Origin: Schistocerca nitens
Lineage: Eukaryota; Arthropoda; Insecta; Orthoptera; Acrididae
Length of the DNA stretch: 64,000 nucleotides
Assembly: GCF_023898315.1 (NCBI RefSeq)
Contig: NC_064614.1
Location: forward strand, 504,386,109-504,450,108
Direction: 5' to 3'
Of this stretch, positions 23,047-35,881 are shown in pieces; the stretch's first letter is position 1; the number at the start of each line of letters is the position of its first letter. The notes under the pieces are model-generated. The model did no database searches. It was given only the letters and a program-made list of their open reading frames with translations, and was not told the DNA's origin. The translations under genes were made by a program, and so were the position numbers.

Positions 23047-23245
23047 GTGGTCCGCTGTGACAGTGGGGTGGGATGGCGGCTGGCGCTGACCGCAGGCGGC
23101 CGCCGCAGCTGCGCCGGAAGTTGTGTCCTCCTCCGCTGGCCGCAGCACTTGCGCCGTCAGCAGACGGCTCTGGCGCTATTGGCCTCGTTACGCAGACACG
23201 CCGGCCTGCACAGCCTCCCCATCTGGCTCCTCCTGCACGTGTGAG
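23047..23245 (+). other. GC-rich patch with a possible first exon
   Basis: A GC-rich block (about 22985-23245) carries an open frame starting MVRCDSGVGWRLALTAGG and ending in leucine-rich LHSLPIWLLLHV at a consensus splice donor CAC|GTGAGT near 23238. A second frame is open across the same block, as GC-rich DNA often gives. I recognise no domain. It could be a host-gene 5' exon, but RNA evidence would be needed to prefer it over chance. Confidence 0.22.
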
Positions 23246-23358
23246 TTCAGCATCGCGTTCACCCTGCGTTCTGTTTCATTATCGTCTCTTGCACTTGCAA
23301 TATGCCTGCTTCAACCAAAGAGGATTCAGTTAAGGAACTGACAAATATTTTCCAGTTT

Positions 23359-24125
23359 CGCTGTTGTGGTCTTCAGTCTGAAAACTGATTTGGTGCAGCT
23401 GTCCTCGTTAGCCTATCTTGTACAAGCCTCTTAGTCTTCGAGTAACTACCGGAACCTACGTCCATCTTCTCCTGCTGACCGTATTCGTGACTAGGTCTTC
23501 CTCTACACTTTTTACGCCACACAATTCCTCCGTTACCATTTCAACTGTTTCTTATAACTCACGATATGTCCTATGAACCGATCCCTTTTTTAATCAAGTT
23601 GTGTCACAATTCTAACCTCCAATTCCATTCAGTGCCTCCTTTTCTGTCTCCTCATCTAATAAAAGCGTTCTTCTATAGAACCAAATTTCAGGAGCTTCTT
23701 TTCCCTTCTTGTCTTAAATTTCGTAAAAGGCTTTCAAACAATATGTAGTACGTTACATGTTAACAAATGATTCTTTTTTCAGAAATGCTTCTCTACCTAC
23801 AGCCGGTGTGCATGTCCTACCGTCTCTTCATCGGCCATCTTAAGTCATTTTACTACTCAAATAGCAAAGTTCGTCCTTCACTTTTACTGTCTCAAATTCT
23901 CATCTAATTCTCTCAGCATCTACTATTTTAATTCGGCCAAATTCTATTACCCTTGCTTTTGCTCTTGTTGATTTTCCTCTTATAATTTTTTTTTTCTTCC
24001 AAGTCACAGTCCATTCTATTCAATTGCTCTTCCAAGTTCTTTGTCGTAGCTGACACAACTGGAGTATCATTGCCAAAAATAAAATGTTTTTATTAGTTCT
24101 CCATGGACGTTAACTCCAGGAAGAA
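23359..24125 (-). mobile_element. 3' fragment of LINE family 5, minus strand
   Basis: It starts on plus with GCTGTTGTGGTCTTCAGTCT, the reverse complement of the 3' end also seen at 29085, and runs parallel to 29085-30080 (CTTCTCTACC, CCTTGCTTTTGCTCTTGTTG, CTCCATGGAC). The element is 5' truncated and coding remnants are very degraded. Confidence 0.82.
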
Positions 24126-24816
24126 GACAGATGTGCGTCTAGAGTTATCATATCGATTCGGAGTGTTTCTGCGTAGCAGGTGGCAAAATAATGAGGTATT
24201 AGAAGACCGAAGTTAGAATTTGAATATAATCCTTTTTGTTATTAAGCAGCGTCACTACGAAACAGACGTTTCAACAGCATTTCCTGTGATCTTGTTCTTG
24301 GCGGCGCTTTGAAGAGCACAGATATATAGAAGTTCGAAACGTCTGTTTTACACTTTTTCATAATGACCCGGAAGAAAACCGAAGATGGTTTTATGCAACC
24401 AAAAAGCGGCCCTCCCTGCATCTGTTCGGGACGCAAAAGACCAACCTTCCGCTCTCCATTGCGTACTAAGACGACGTGAACTCCGTGGTTGAATTTTATG
24501 TCTTAAGACCTGGAGTTCATAATCGTTGGTGAAACATCTGCAATTTTAACACTTATCACTTCGAAGAACTCTTTCTCCGTTAATCTTATATCTTGTACGA
24601 CATGAGTTAAGGAAATCATGTGAGTCCCACTATATTATCTCAAATGTCTCTGGCCGTCAGGCACCTCTTCAGAAGCAGCATCCGGCAATTAGTCATGCCA
24701 GTCCTGCAGCAGTTAAAGAACACACATAAAAACAGTCCATGTTAGCCCGCTTCACCTGTGTCGGTCGCTAGAGTTAACGTCTAGGACAAAATTTTCTATA
24801 ATTCGGTCAACAATAG
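24126..24816. other. No recognised feature
   Basis: Unique-looking sequence without coding motifs. Confidence 0.5.
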
Positions 24817-26150
24817 CTTGGTGTGTAGGATGTATCGATCTGGCGATATATCAAAGCATCCTCCATACAGTTCCGAAGACGCACAATTAACCTAACTGCT
24901 CATGCATCCAAGTTGACAACAAGAATAATATACAGACGAATGGAAAAGAAAATGAGGATGCGCTAGATGACGATCAGTTTGGCTTTAGGAAAGGTAAAGG
25001 CACGAGCGACACAATTCTCATGTTACGGTTAATAATGGAAGCAAGATTAAAGAAAAATCAAGACACGTTCATAGGATTTCTCGACCTGGAAAAAGCGTTC
25101 GACAGTGTAAAATGGTGCAAGATGTTCGAAATTCTGAGAAAAGTAGGAGTAAGCTATAGGGAGAGACGGGCCATATACAGTATGTACAACACCCAAGAGG
25201 GAATAATAACAGTGGACGACAAGAACGAAGTGCTCGTATTAAAAAGGGTGTAAGGCAAGGATGTAGCCTTTGAGCCCTACTGTTCAATCTGTACATCGAG
25301 GAAGCAATGATGGAAATAAAAGAAAGGTTCACTAGTAGAATTACAACTCAGGGTGAAAGGATATCAAAGATACGGTTCGCTTATAACATTGCTATCCTGA
25401 GTGAAAAGGAAGAATAATTACATGATCTGCTAAACGGAATGAACAGTCTAACGAGTACAGAGTAGGGATTGAGAGTAAATCGAAGAAAGATAAAGGTAAT
25501 GAGAAGTAGTAGAAAAAGCGAGAAACTTAACATCAAGATTGATGGTAACGAAGTAGATGAAGTTAAGGAATTTTGCTACCTAGGCAGTAAAATAGCCAAT
25601 GACGGACGGACAAGGAGGACATCAAAAGCAGACTAGCAATGGCAAAAGGGCATTCCTGGCCAAGAGAAATCTACTAATATCAAATATCGGTCTTAATTTC
25701 AGGAAGAAATTTGTGAGACTGTACGTCTGGAGTACAGCATTGTGTGCTAGTGAAACATGCACTGGGGGAAAACCGGAACAGAAGAGAATCGAAGGATTTG
25801 AGATGTGGTGCTATAGACGAATGTTGAAAATTAGGTGGACTGATAAGGTAAGGAATGAGGAGGTTCTGCGCAGCATCGGAGAGGAAAGGAATTTGTGGTC
25901 AACAATGACAAGGAGAAGGAACAGGATGATAGGACATCTGTTAAGATAGCAGGGCATGATTTCCATGGTAGTAGAGGGAGCTGTAGAGGGCAGAAACTGT
26001 AGAGGAAGACAGAGATTGGAATAAATCCAGCAAGTAACTGAGAACGTAGGTTGCAAGTGCTACTCTAAGATGAAGTGAGTATAGGAGAGGAACTAGTGGC
26101 GAGCCACATCAAACCAATCATAAGACTGACTACAAAAATTAAAAAAAAAA
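24817..26150 (+). mobile_element. RTE-like LINE family 1, copy 3 (5' truncated)
   Basis: It begins at a point matching about 1975 of copy 1 and ends at an A-rich tail (26128-26156). RT pieces: MLRLIMEARLKKNQDTF, GFLDLEKAFDSVKWCKM (about 25075), an RRAIYSMYNTQEGI block (about 25165). The catalytic box reads FAYNIAIL, where FADD is expected, so both aspartates are lost. The C-terminal YVWSTALCASETCTGGKPEQ and MWCYRRMLKIRWTDK follow at about 25720-25850. Stops and frameshifts are present. Confidence 0.87.
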
Positions 26151-28399
26151 AAAAAACCTTCAGCGTGCCTCTTGAGGTAGAGCTCACACTAGAAGGAACC
26201 ACAACAACATAACAACATGATCACATTGAAAAAAACTCTTGTTGGGAGTATTTTCCATTCTCAACTATCAGCTTGGTAACTAACGAGCATTAGAAGTAAG
26301 TCTCAGGACTACTGGAAGAGAAATCTAGTACCATACACAGGAAATCATTTAAATGCTATGAAAACAACTTTGCCCACCAAATAAATTTGACGCTTTCTTT
26401 TATTTTGGACATTTATTATACAGTCGAAACCGCACAAGCAAATCTGACATTCTGCACCAAACTACGTTCGTCATTTCTATATTACTTTTGTTGAATTACA
26501 TTGACATGTCTCGTGCCGCAGAATCTGCTCTCACATACCATTTGACACAACTGCAACATTCAGTTTCATCCCATAAGTAGGAAAGCATGTGCATTTCCAA
26601 TCAAATGCTCTATCAGTAAGAAATTACTTCCAGATCTTTATGTATAAGGCCCATAAAAATTTATACATGATCAACACAGTTTCTCAGTAGCTACTACACA
26701 CGTGCTACAATTCTAAATTTCAAACCGCGAAGCCTGCTGAGTCTCCTGAAATCCTCATTCCAACAAAATATACTAAACTCTAAGAACGAGCATTGGAACC
26801 ATTGCCGAAACCAAGTAAATAATTTCCGTTTCACAGGATAGGAGAAACAGCTGTCTATCGAAATGCAGTATATATTAATATAGCGTAATAATTACTTTCT
26901 TGAGTTTAAGTTTGAACAGTACACCGTTTTTTAAATCTACAGCATCATTTTCTTTTCCAACTATACAGAGCAATGTAAGGTTTAGCTTCAAAGAAGTAAG
27001 TACGGTACACATAAAAGAAAAGTAATATAGGAACGAAATATTTCAAAAAATTACTTAATAAAACAGGAATAGCTGGTACGTTATTCATGCAGAATTTTTC
27101 TATATTTTCCCTGAATGAAACTATAATTGGTATATAGCTGGCTAGTATCACCGTCCATTTCATTTCTATAATAATACAATGTCATTCAGTAGATTGCCAT
27201 CTTCCGTAACGGAGACCTGCAAAGATCGATGGAGATCACCCCTGTTACTATTTCATGTTAATGAAGTGAAACTCTCTCATCGAAAAGCTCGTCTATACTG
27301 CAATCGACCGAAAAGTGTGTACATTTGATTGAGGAAACCACGTGCCGCATTAATTCGTGTGCTGCTTGCATAAACTCGTGGCCTGACCAGTTTCAATTTT
27401 CTGAGTCAATACAGTAGACGAAGGTCCAACGGTGAGCAAACGGTGATATTGTTCCTGCTAACAGCGAGGCAGGACAGCCTATTGATTCTAGCGACAGTCT
27501 GTTTTTGCAGCATATCTGCAGCTGTTGAAGTTCCATGTTCATCGCTGTTAATGCTATTTGTGACTATATTCAAAGAGCATGGTCAAAAAAGAAATGCTGC
27601 AAATAAACCAAACAAGTGGCGGACACCCTTCGACAAAAGTATAGCAAAATTATCACCGGTCACAAAACTGACTCACCACAGAAAGGCAGTAAAACGACAA
27701 CAAATGCGCCTGATCGTGACATACATATTTACTAGTGATGATATCAGATAAATGTAACCAAACCTTTGCCATAGAGTCAGTATTTTGTGAAGCAACCGTG
27801 TCGTGAAACAGTTTGCTAATTCAGTCAAAAACACGAAAAACACCATACCTTGTTCCCAAACTGTAGAACACATTAAAAGGCACGAGGTAGCAAAATTCAG
27901 AATCTCGTGTTAAACGATAAACCGTATTTGTAAAGTACACTATTGATATCACTGTGTTATACGATAAACATCGATTAGAAGTGTAAGAGTGCAGGAATAC
28001 ATTACATAATCTGATAATAGCGCATCTAAGATCTAGAGAAACTGCGCACCATTCCCATTGCAATTCAGCTCTCTGTTCGGCAATGCCCAAGCCGCATCTC
28101 ACGAAAGCGTTCCATACATGCTGCATCGATTCAGGTCAAGGTATGAATACGCTGAATTGTTCACTTGGGTGGTATACACTCACGCGATGAGTTCCAACTA
28201 CGATACTGCAGTGCCTGTGTTTTTTTGAAGTACGAAGGAATGCTCTTCGGACACTCGTGCATGTTCGAATGAACACTGCATCGCAATTCTCAACGACAAA
28301 CGCACTGTAACATAGCATTTATCCACTGACACCGGGCAAGCGGCTTTCTATTAAAACGTCTCCCCTGTACGGGTACAGGTTTTAGACAAATGACTGACG
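26151..28399. other. No recognised feature
   Basis: About 2.2 kb of AT-rich, apparently unique sequence. Frames up to 102 codons (27443, 27821) show no domain motif and no codon pattern I would defend. Confidence 0.5.
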
Positions 28400-28720
28400 A
28401 CATATAGAAGTTTGGGTCTTGCCGTGAGTCATGCTCGAATAGCCTAATACTTGCCAGCACGGTAGCTCAGCTTGTTCCGTCAGAGGGTTAGCCGTCCTCT
28501 GTAATAAAAAAAGTGAGTTAATGGAACGACGATCAACTTGAACAAGCGTCATGGGATGTCCGCACCGAACAAATAGAACGAACAATCACGAACAGAATAA
28601 GATTTAAAAAGAAATGGTAAAGCATTCGCACGCTGTTAAGTGGGAAATATGGATTCGAGTCCAGGTCCGGTACAAGTTTTCATTGTCATCGTTCCGTTAT
28701 ACAACTGACAGATGTCTATA
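28400..28720 (+). mobile_element. Composite SINE, second case: SINE-B inside another tRNA-like SINE
   Basis: The left half (about 28405-28452, GAGTCATGCTCGAATAGCC) and right half (28613-28676, ATGGTAAAGC, then GGATTCGAGTCCAGG as B box) look like two parts of a degraded tRNA-like module different from that at 18850. Between them sits SINE-B (28453-28612). The second half continues with a 3' body to about 28720. Confidence 0.7.
28453..28612 (+). mobile_element. SINE-B inserted into the tRNA-like D-arm (second case)
   Basis: It starts GCCAGCACGGTAGCTCAGC, shares GTTCCGTCAGAGGGTTAGCC, the A-run and GTGAGTTAATGGAACGACGA with the 18956 copy, and ends in TTTAAAAAGAA directly before ATGGTA. The D-arm position of the junction equals that of the first case. 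Confidence 0.75.
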
Positions 28721-29084
28721 TTCGCAGCTGCGAATACATTTCTTTAGTTTCAAGTAATCTAACGTCGTTGACAATCCGTATGGAGTCGTTAAATACATAC
28801 GTGTTAGGACAACGGTAAAGGACTTCTTGCGGAACTGCTTATTCGTCCTGTATACATTATACTCGAATGGATATCCTTCCTTGCAAACGTGCTCCACTTA
28901 ATATCATTTGCCAACATCCATTCGAATCAAATGAACATTTATAGAAAATCTACTCTTCATTTTAATCAGTTATGAAAGACGACGCTGCAATATGTAGTAT
29001 CACTGCTTCTCTTGAACATGATCCGGACGAAGATACATCAAAACTGCGACTTTCAATGAAATATTCGAGTAAATGCCCAATGTT
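28721..29084. other. No recognised feature
   Basis: Unique-looking AT-rich sequence. Confidence 0.45.
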
Positions 29085-31075
29085 GTTTTGTTGTTGTGGT
29101 CTTCAGTCCAGAGACAGGTTTGATGCAGCTCTCCATGCTACTCTATCCTGTGCAAGCTTCTTCATCAGTACCTACTGCAACTTACATCCTTCTGAATCTG
29201 TTTAGTGTATTCTCTCTTGGTCTCCTCCTACGATTTTTACCCTCCACGCTGCCCTCCAATACTAAATTGGTGATCCCTTGATGCCTCAGAATATGTCCTA
29301 CCAACCGATCCCTTCTTCTAGTCAAGTTGTGCCATAATGTCTCTTCTCCCCAATTCTATTCAATACCTCCTCATTAGTTATGTGATCTACCCACCTAATC
29401 TTCAGCATTCTTCTCCAGCACCACATATCGAAAGCTTCCATTCTCTTCTTGGTTCAAATGGCACTGAGCACTATGGGACTTAACTTCTGAGGTCATCAGT
29501 CCCTAGAACTTAGAACTACTTAAACCTAACTAACCTAAGGGCATCACACACGCCCATACCCGAGGCAGGATTCGAACCTGCGACCGTAGCGGTCGCGCGG
29601 TTCCAGACTGCAGCGCCTAGAACCAGTCGGCCACTCTGGCCGGCTTCTTTTCTTATCCAAACTATTTTCCGTCCATGTTTCACTTCCATACATGGCTACA
29701 TTCCATACAAATACTTTTATAAACGACTTCCTGACACATATATCTATACTCGATGTTAACAAATTTCTCTGCTTCAGAAACGCTTTCCTTGCCATTGCGT
29801 ATCGACATTTTACATCGTCTCCGACCATCATCACCTGTTATTTTGCTCCCCAAATAGCGAAACTCATTTAATACTTCAAGCGTCTCATTTCCTAATCTAA
29901 TTCCCCCAGCATCACACGATTTAATTCGACTACATTCCATTATCCTCGTTTTGCTTTTGTTGATGTTCATCTTATATCCTCCTTTCAAGACACTGTCCAT
30001 TCCGTTCTTCGAGGTCCTTCGCAGTCTGTGACAGAATTACAATGTCATCGGCGAATCTCAATCTTTTTATTTCTTCTCCATGAATTTTAATTCCTACTCC
30101 GAATTTTTCTTTTGTTTCCTTTACTGCTTGCTCAATATACAGATTGAATAACATCGGGAGAGGCTACAACCCTGTCTCACTCCCTTCCCAACCACTGCTT
30201 CCCTTTCGTGGCCCTCGACTCTTATAACTGCCATCTGGTTTCTTTACAAATTGTAAATAGCCTTTCGCTCCCTATATTTTACCCCTGCCAGGTTCAGAAT
30301 TCTAAAGATAGTATTCCAGTCAACATTGCCAAAAGCTTTCTCAGTCTACAAATTCTAGAAACGTAGATTTGCCTTTCCTTAATCTATTTTCTAAGATAAG
30401 TCGTAGGGTCAGTATTGCCTCACGTGTTCCAACATTTCTACGGAGTCCAAACTGATCTTCCCCGAGGTCGGCTTCTATTAGTTTTTTCTATTCGTCTGTA
30501 AAGAATTCGTGTTAGTATTTTGCAGCCGTGGCTTATTAAACTGATAGTTCGGTTATTTTCACATCTGTCAACACCTACTTTCTTTGGGACTGGAATTATT
30601 ACGTTCTTCTGGAATTCCGAGGGTATTTCGCCTGTTTCATAAATCTTGCTCACCAGATGGTGGAATTTTTTTCAGAGCTGGCTCTCCCAAGGCTGTCAGT
30701 AGTTCAAATGGTATCTTGTCTACTCCCGGGGCCTTGTTTCGACTTAAGTATTTCAATGCTCTGTAAAACTCTTCACGCAGTATCAAATCTCCCATTTCAT
30801 CTTCATCTACATCCTCTTCCATTTCTGTAATATTGTCCTCAAGAACACCGCCCTTGTATAGACCCTCTATATACTACTTCCACCTTTCTGCTTTCCCTTC
30901 TTTGCCTAGAACTGGGTTTCCATCTGTGCTCTTGATATTCATACAAATTGTTCTCTTTTCTCCAAAGGTATCTCTAATTTTCCTGTAGGCAGTATCTATC
31001 TTACCCCTAGTAATATACGCCTCTAAATCCTTACATTTGTCCTCTAGCCATCACTGCTTAGCATGCCCTATATGA
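29085..31075 (-). mobile_element. LINE family 5 (RTE-like), minus strand, 5' truncated
   Basis: The 3' end lies at 29085 (TTGTTGTTGTGGTCTTCAGT on plus). Minus-strand coding blocks in order: YRALKYLSRNKAPGVDKIPF (about 30770-30710), IPSEFQKNVIIPVPKK (about 30610), CENNRTISLISHGCKILTRI (about 30560-30500), MLFNLYIEQAVKE (30154), RLRFADDIVILSQ (about 30050, catalytic FADD intact), FRYLGSKITGD (about 29855) and YGSETWTEN-like (about 29690). A SINE1 lies at 29451-29644. Related to family 1 but clearly diverged. Frameshifts prevent activity. Confidence 0.87.
29451..29644 (-). mobile_element. SINE1 copy inside LINE family 5
   Basis: Minus-strand SINE1. 10-bp target duplication TTCTCTTCTT (29441-29450) / TTCTTTTCTT (29645-29654), one mismatch. 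Confidence 0.93.
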
Positions 31076-34000
31076 TCTCGAACAGCCGGAGGGTAAAGTG
31101 TGTGAAACGGCTATCGTAATAAATACTCATGCACGTTTTGTAATGGAAATTAGCTGTAACAAAGCTTTGTGAACAACGTTTATAGCAGTTATCGTACGCT
31201 CAACAAAACCAAATACATGTTAACAGGAATCCGGCCGATTGTCGCGGTGGGAAGGGCGGGGGGGAGGGGGACAGGGGACTCAGCTTTCTTACTATCAATG
31301 ACATGTTGGTCAGCTTGACGTCAGAAACTAAACATGAGCCAAAGCTATCGAAACCCGTTCTGCTGCACAAAAAACGGCGGTATCACATTCATTTATGGAA
31401 AACGTCGTAGTTGCTATTAGTAGGATGGAACACGTATTCTTTTCATTTCTTCACAAAAAGTAGAAAAAAAGGGAGGCATTGCGTAAGTATTCCGAATTAA
31501 TTACATCAAAAAATTATGTGTTAAGAGTCAGGATCTAAAAAGGAAAGATCAGTTGCAGTGCGGAAAGCGATAAATTTTAATTGGCATCCGCTGACTTGTC
31601 CTTACTTTCATTTATGGGTGGGAAGCTTCGTGAGTCCAATGCAATAGTTACCGTGGCTGTAGTCTCACATTCTACAGACTTCGATTATCACCTCTTACGG
31701 ATGGAATCTACTCACTGGACAAATGTTGGATACATTACATTGACGTGAAACGGTATTACATCAGAATATAAGAACTTTATTCGTATATTTTTTGTACTTG
31801 CTTTAGTAAGAAGAATGGAATCGTATACTAAAAGGATTATAGTTTCTTATCGCAGTGAATGAACTGGCTAACCGCATTTGCTTCTTACGTGATCACACGT
31901 AATATGCTTTGCTGCTTTTATTCCCATTTTTACGTTAATGATGTTTGGATACAGTTTATTCCAAATCAAAAGATATTTTTTGACCTTTCTCGAAAATTTT
32001 AACTATGCACAAAGACAAGGCGATGAGGATTGATCATCAACGTAAAGATAAAGTATGATGTGGTAGTTAAAGAAACTAATATATTTTGATAAGAGATACT
32101 GACAAAAACTGGGATTTTTAATTTAATGAATGATTGTTGTCTAAGTTGATAATGTGTTCCGCTTACAGAACTAACCACAGAGTGAGGTCAGTAATATACT
32201 GTAGGCATAGTTGACATGAAGTACACGTACATTTAGGTGTTGTATGTAAAAAGATATTAGACAAAGACATATTTTCTTAGTAATGTTTAGTTTTGCCACA
32301 GATGAAAATGTTTAGCAGCTATAGAACATTCCAGATGGTGAAACTGGCCTCAAACTGGAAGTATTCACTTGTCGTTACTACAAGATCACAGCCTGTAAGT
32401 ATTGGACGAAGTGATGAATCATGTTATTATGTGGGAGTTACAAGCGTCTTGTGTGTGGCTGCTTGTGTATTTCATGACTCTATAGATCACAAAGACAAAA
32501 GTCTTAGTATTATTTATTTTCAGCCCGCTGAAGACATAAAATTTACAAGCTGTCGGCAAACGGACAGACGAAGACAGCTTCGCAGATTTTTATCATTCAG
32601 GTTACCACCTAATTTTGACTCGATTAGCTCAGTAATGGAAAAAGGATTTCTCGCACATATGTTGATCGAAGCACTATATCACGTTTGAAACCTCATTAAG
32701 GAGACGCTGATCCCCTAGACAGTGTTATCATAATAGAATTTGTCTTTTAAACGGGAACTGTATTGCAGATAGATCGGTCCAATCTGCAAGTACTCAGGGG
32801 CGATTTCAACTGAAATGGCAAACGGTATCAAAGACGGCTCAAAAACAGATGTAAGATTCAAAAGTTTAGAAAACTATTCTTGTAATTATTTCAGTGTCAC
32901 AATGAATTCTTAAAAATTCGCGTTTTCTTTAATTCCAGTGAGCTCAGCTAAACGGACGTTATATTAACCAAGTTGCCGCTTCAAGAATGCGATTTTCTTT
33001 TTAAATGTACCCACCAAATTATAAATAAATTGTTTATAAACATGCAGCGTCTTACTGTGTGTAGTGTGCAGTCAAGTCCACTTAAAATGAGAGGTCTTCA
33101 ATCCATTCTGAATTGAAGTTTCGTCCTTGCATTAATGTTTCCTCCGGAAACTCGACAATGGCGGACCTTAAATCGAAAAACCATTATAGACATACCCCTT
33201 GATTTAACGAACGTTCTTCCATTAATATGTAATGTCTACATGCTCTTCAGTTCCATTAAAAACTGTTGCATCTGATGTAGTACCATCAGATTCATCACAT
33301 GCTCCATGCCTGATAATTTAGCATAAGTGCTCCTTGATGTACAGAACAAAGGATCCCGTACAGGTCGTCTGTTTACGGTTGTAATCTTTTTGCTCTTTCA
33401 TCGTCAACTAAATCTTTAAATCATTTTTGCAAGATGTTGTAGTGCAACAGTTCGCATAAAAATTTGAGATACCCATCATTTATGAGACTGCGTAATACAT
33501 GTTGAGTATTCACATCCTTCCCTCCCGTGATTCCCATTCACTTTCAAATGTTGGGATGATAGTTCGCTATATGTCCCCTTTTTGACGTGGATTTATTAAC
33601 TTCCTTCATACCTCGAATAAATAGCAAAGGGTCAAAAGTGCTGACATCACGATTCTGCAGACCCGGAAGGAAGTCGTGCCTTATGCAACGTAATGCAGCA
33701 GACACCGAAAGAAATAGCGTCGCATCGCACTGGTATTAAGCATCTCGCTGTACCGAGCAGTTCCGAGAAGGACCGAGCAAAGCCGAGACATGCACGCGTG
33801 AATCTTTGTCCGATGTGGCCGACCATGTTATAGAGTTTATCAGATGTAACTATTGGGTTACCTAGAGTCCCTAACGCTACAGTTCAGCATAAATGTAAGT
33901 TTGTATTTACAATTTAGGTCAGGTGAGGTACCACACTGACGTACCTGATCAAAAAACCTTCCCAAAGACTACATTGACCAGTACAAAAGTCAAATCTGAG

Positions 34001-34348
34001 TGCATAGATTAGCATCTGACAATTCCATTGCTATTAAAACAGTACACTAAAAAAAGAAATTCCCAGGAGTAGTGGCTGTCGTAGCTTCAAGCAGCGATTT
34101 GGTAAATTACACACTACGATAATTATTGAAAATAAAGTGTGCACCCTTGCATTCCAATTCACTCTGTCAAATAAACCATTGACCACTTAAATAAAAACCT
34201 AATGAAGTCTAATAACATTATATGCGCTTTGTCTTTCTAGCTAACCTCCCTAGCAGTTGGAATAACAGTCAGTAATAAATATACAGCCTTGGCCTGGTGT
34301 AACCATAAACACATCAGTCGAGAATGGATGCTATACAGAGAGTGACTA
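31076..34348. other. About 3.3 kb without recognised feature; one 131-codon ORF
   Basis: AT-rich, apparently single-copy sequence with a G-rich run near 31250. The longest ORF, 32293-32688 on plus, encodes 131 residues beginning MPQMKMFSSYRTFQMVKLA. It has no motif I recognise, and a frame this long is plausible by chance in 64 kb. Confidence 0.4.
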
Positions 34349-35530
34349 CAGTATCTGATCAAAAGTATCCAGAGACCTAGTAGTTAACATCAGTGTTGTG
34401 TGTGTTCACCCTTCACTTTTATGACGGCTTGAACTCAGCTCCAGACACTTTCAATAACGCGTCTGAATGTCTATGGAAGAATGGCAGCCAAAACCAGAGA
34501 ATGTAGTGAAGTAGGACGCTTGAGTCTGGATAGAAATCAGCTCTCTAACTCATCTCAAAGTTATTTCATTGGGGGTCAGGTCAGAACTCTGGGCAGGCCA
34601 GTATATTTTAGGAATATTAGTTACCAAAAACCATTGCTTCACATATGGTCGTTGATGTCTAGGTATATTGTTATGACAATACGAAAAATCATGGTCTCCT
34701 GTCTGTTCCTCTACCAAACGCTGTTCTCAATGCTGTAAAATGCTTTCATATCGTTCTGCGCTTGGCGGTTTGTTATAAGAGGCCACATCCCAACCACGGA
34801 AAACACCCACATACTGCAACATCACCTCCTCCATAATTCACTGTTGGCACTACACATGATGACAAATAACCTTCCACAAGCATTCACCAAACCCGGTCCA
34901 TTCCACTGGACTGACACAGGGTATTGTGTGATTCATTAGTTCAAATCAGTCGATCCAGTCATCCACTGTCCATTGGCCCCAGTGCTTACACCATCCCAAG
35001 CATCTCTTAGCACTGACTTTAGAAATGTATGGCTTATGAGGACCTGATGGACCATTGTACCCCAGTCTTCTTAACTTCCTATGCACGGTCATTCTGCTAG
35101 CTGGACTGCTGGTAGCAGTTTGGAACTCACAATGATACCGTCCGCTGATTCCATGCTATTTTTTCGCAATCACTTTTCGCAGTGCTCGATTCTCCCTGTA
35201 CATCCAGTATATGAAGTGTGCCTGCTTTTGTTTCATCTGTGGTTGTTGCCTTGCGTGTTCACTTCGAAATCACATCTGAAACAGTCGACTCTCCGAGATT
35301 TAGAAGGTTTGAAATGTCCCTGATGGATCTATTATCTGGTGTCATCCAGTAACCAGTACACAAGCCACAATGGCGTATTACTTTTATTTCTTGATAAAAC
35401 TGTGACTGTTTTCGGATGTAGAGCCTGTTGTTCTTACACCATTCTTCCCTGCTACTGCTGCATTCACATCAGTCTGCCATGTACTTCTTCTCCTGGTATG
35501 TGATGCTGAGTGGTGGCTCTAATGTCTTTT
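34349..35530 (-). mobile_element. Tc1-like transposon relic, minus strand, one end missing
   Basis: The left terminus CAGTATCTGATCAAAAGTAT follows TA (34347-34348). The body is the reverse complement of a Tc1-type transposase: blocks corresponding to the catalytic core lie at about 34550-34950 and the helix-turn-helix part at about 35050-35350 (GAAATGTCCCTGATGGAT on plus). The matching right terminus is not visible, so it is truncated or decayed. Numerous stops. Identity rests on recognition of the family from locust sequence. Confidence 0.75.
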
Positions 35531-35881
35531 GCCAGTTATAGCATACAACTGATATTCATAGACTAATTAAAAAATAATGTTGTCACCACTTGTACTTCTC
35601 TTCCATTACTCAGTAGCCGTTTAGTATTCATTACTTTCTCCTTTGCATATCAAATTAGTACTTTTGGGGAGGGGGAGGAACAAAAAACGTGTGAAGTGTA
35701 TCGTTGCAATCATAATATATTTAATTCTTAGGCCAACATTTTCCTGGTAGGACTACTAATGGCATGCAGCCCAGTGGCGTGTTATTTTCATGTATCAGAG
35801 AATCTGTGAGAGAGTTTTGTTGTTTTTGGTAAGAGCACTTCGACCCACAATTTTGACAAGTGCAATATACTCACAGCTAAT

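Noticed and set aside
26151..28399. Search for host exons in the 2.2 kb repeat-poor stretch
   Set aside because: Frames are short and show no domain motif, so no exon is claimed.
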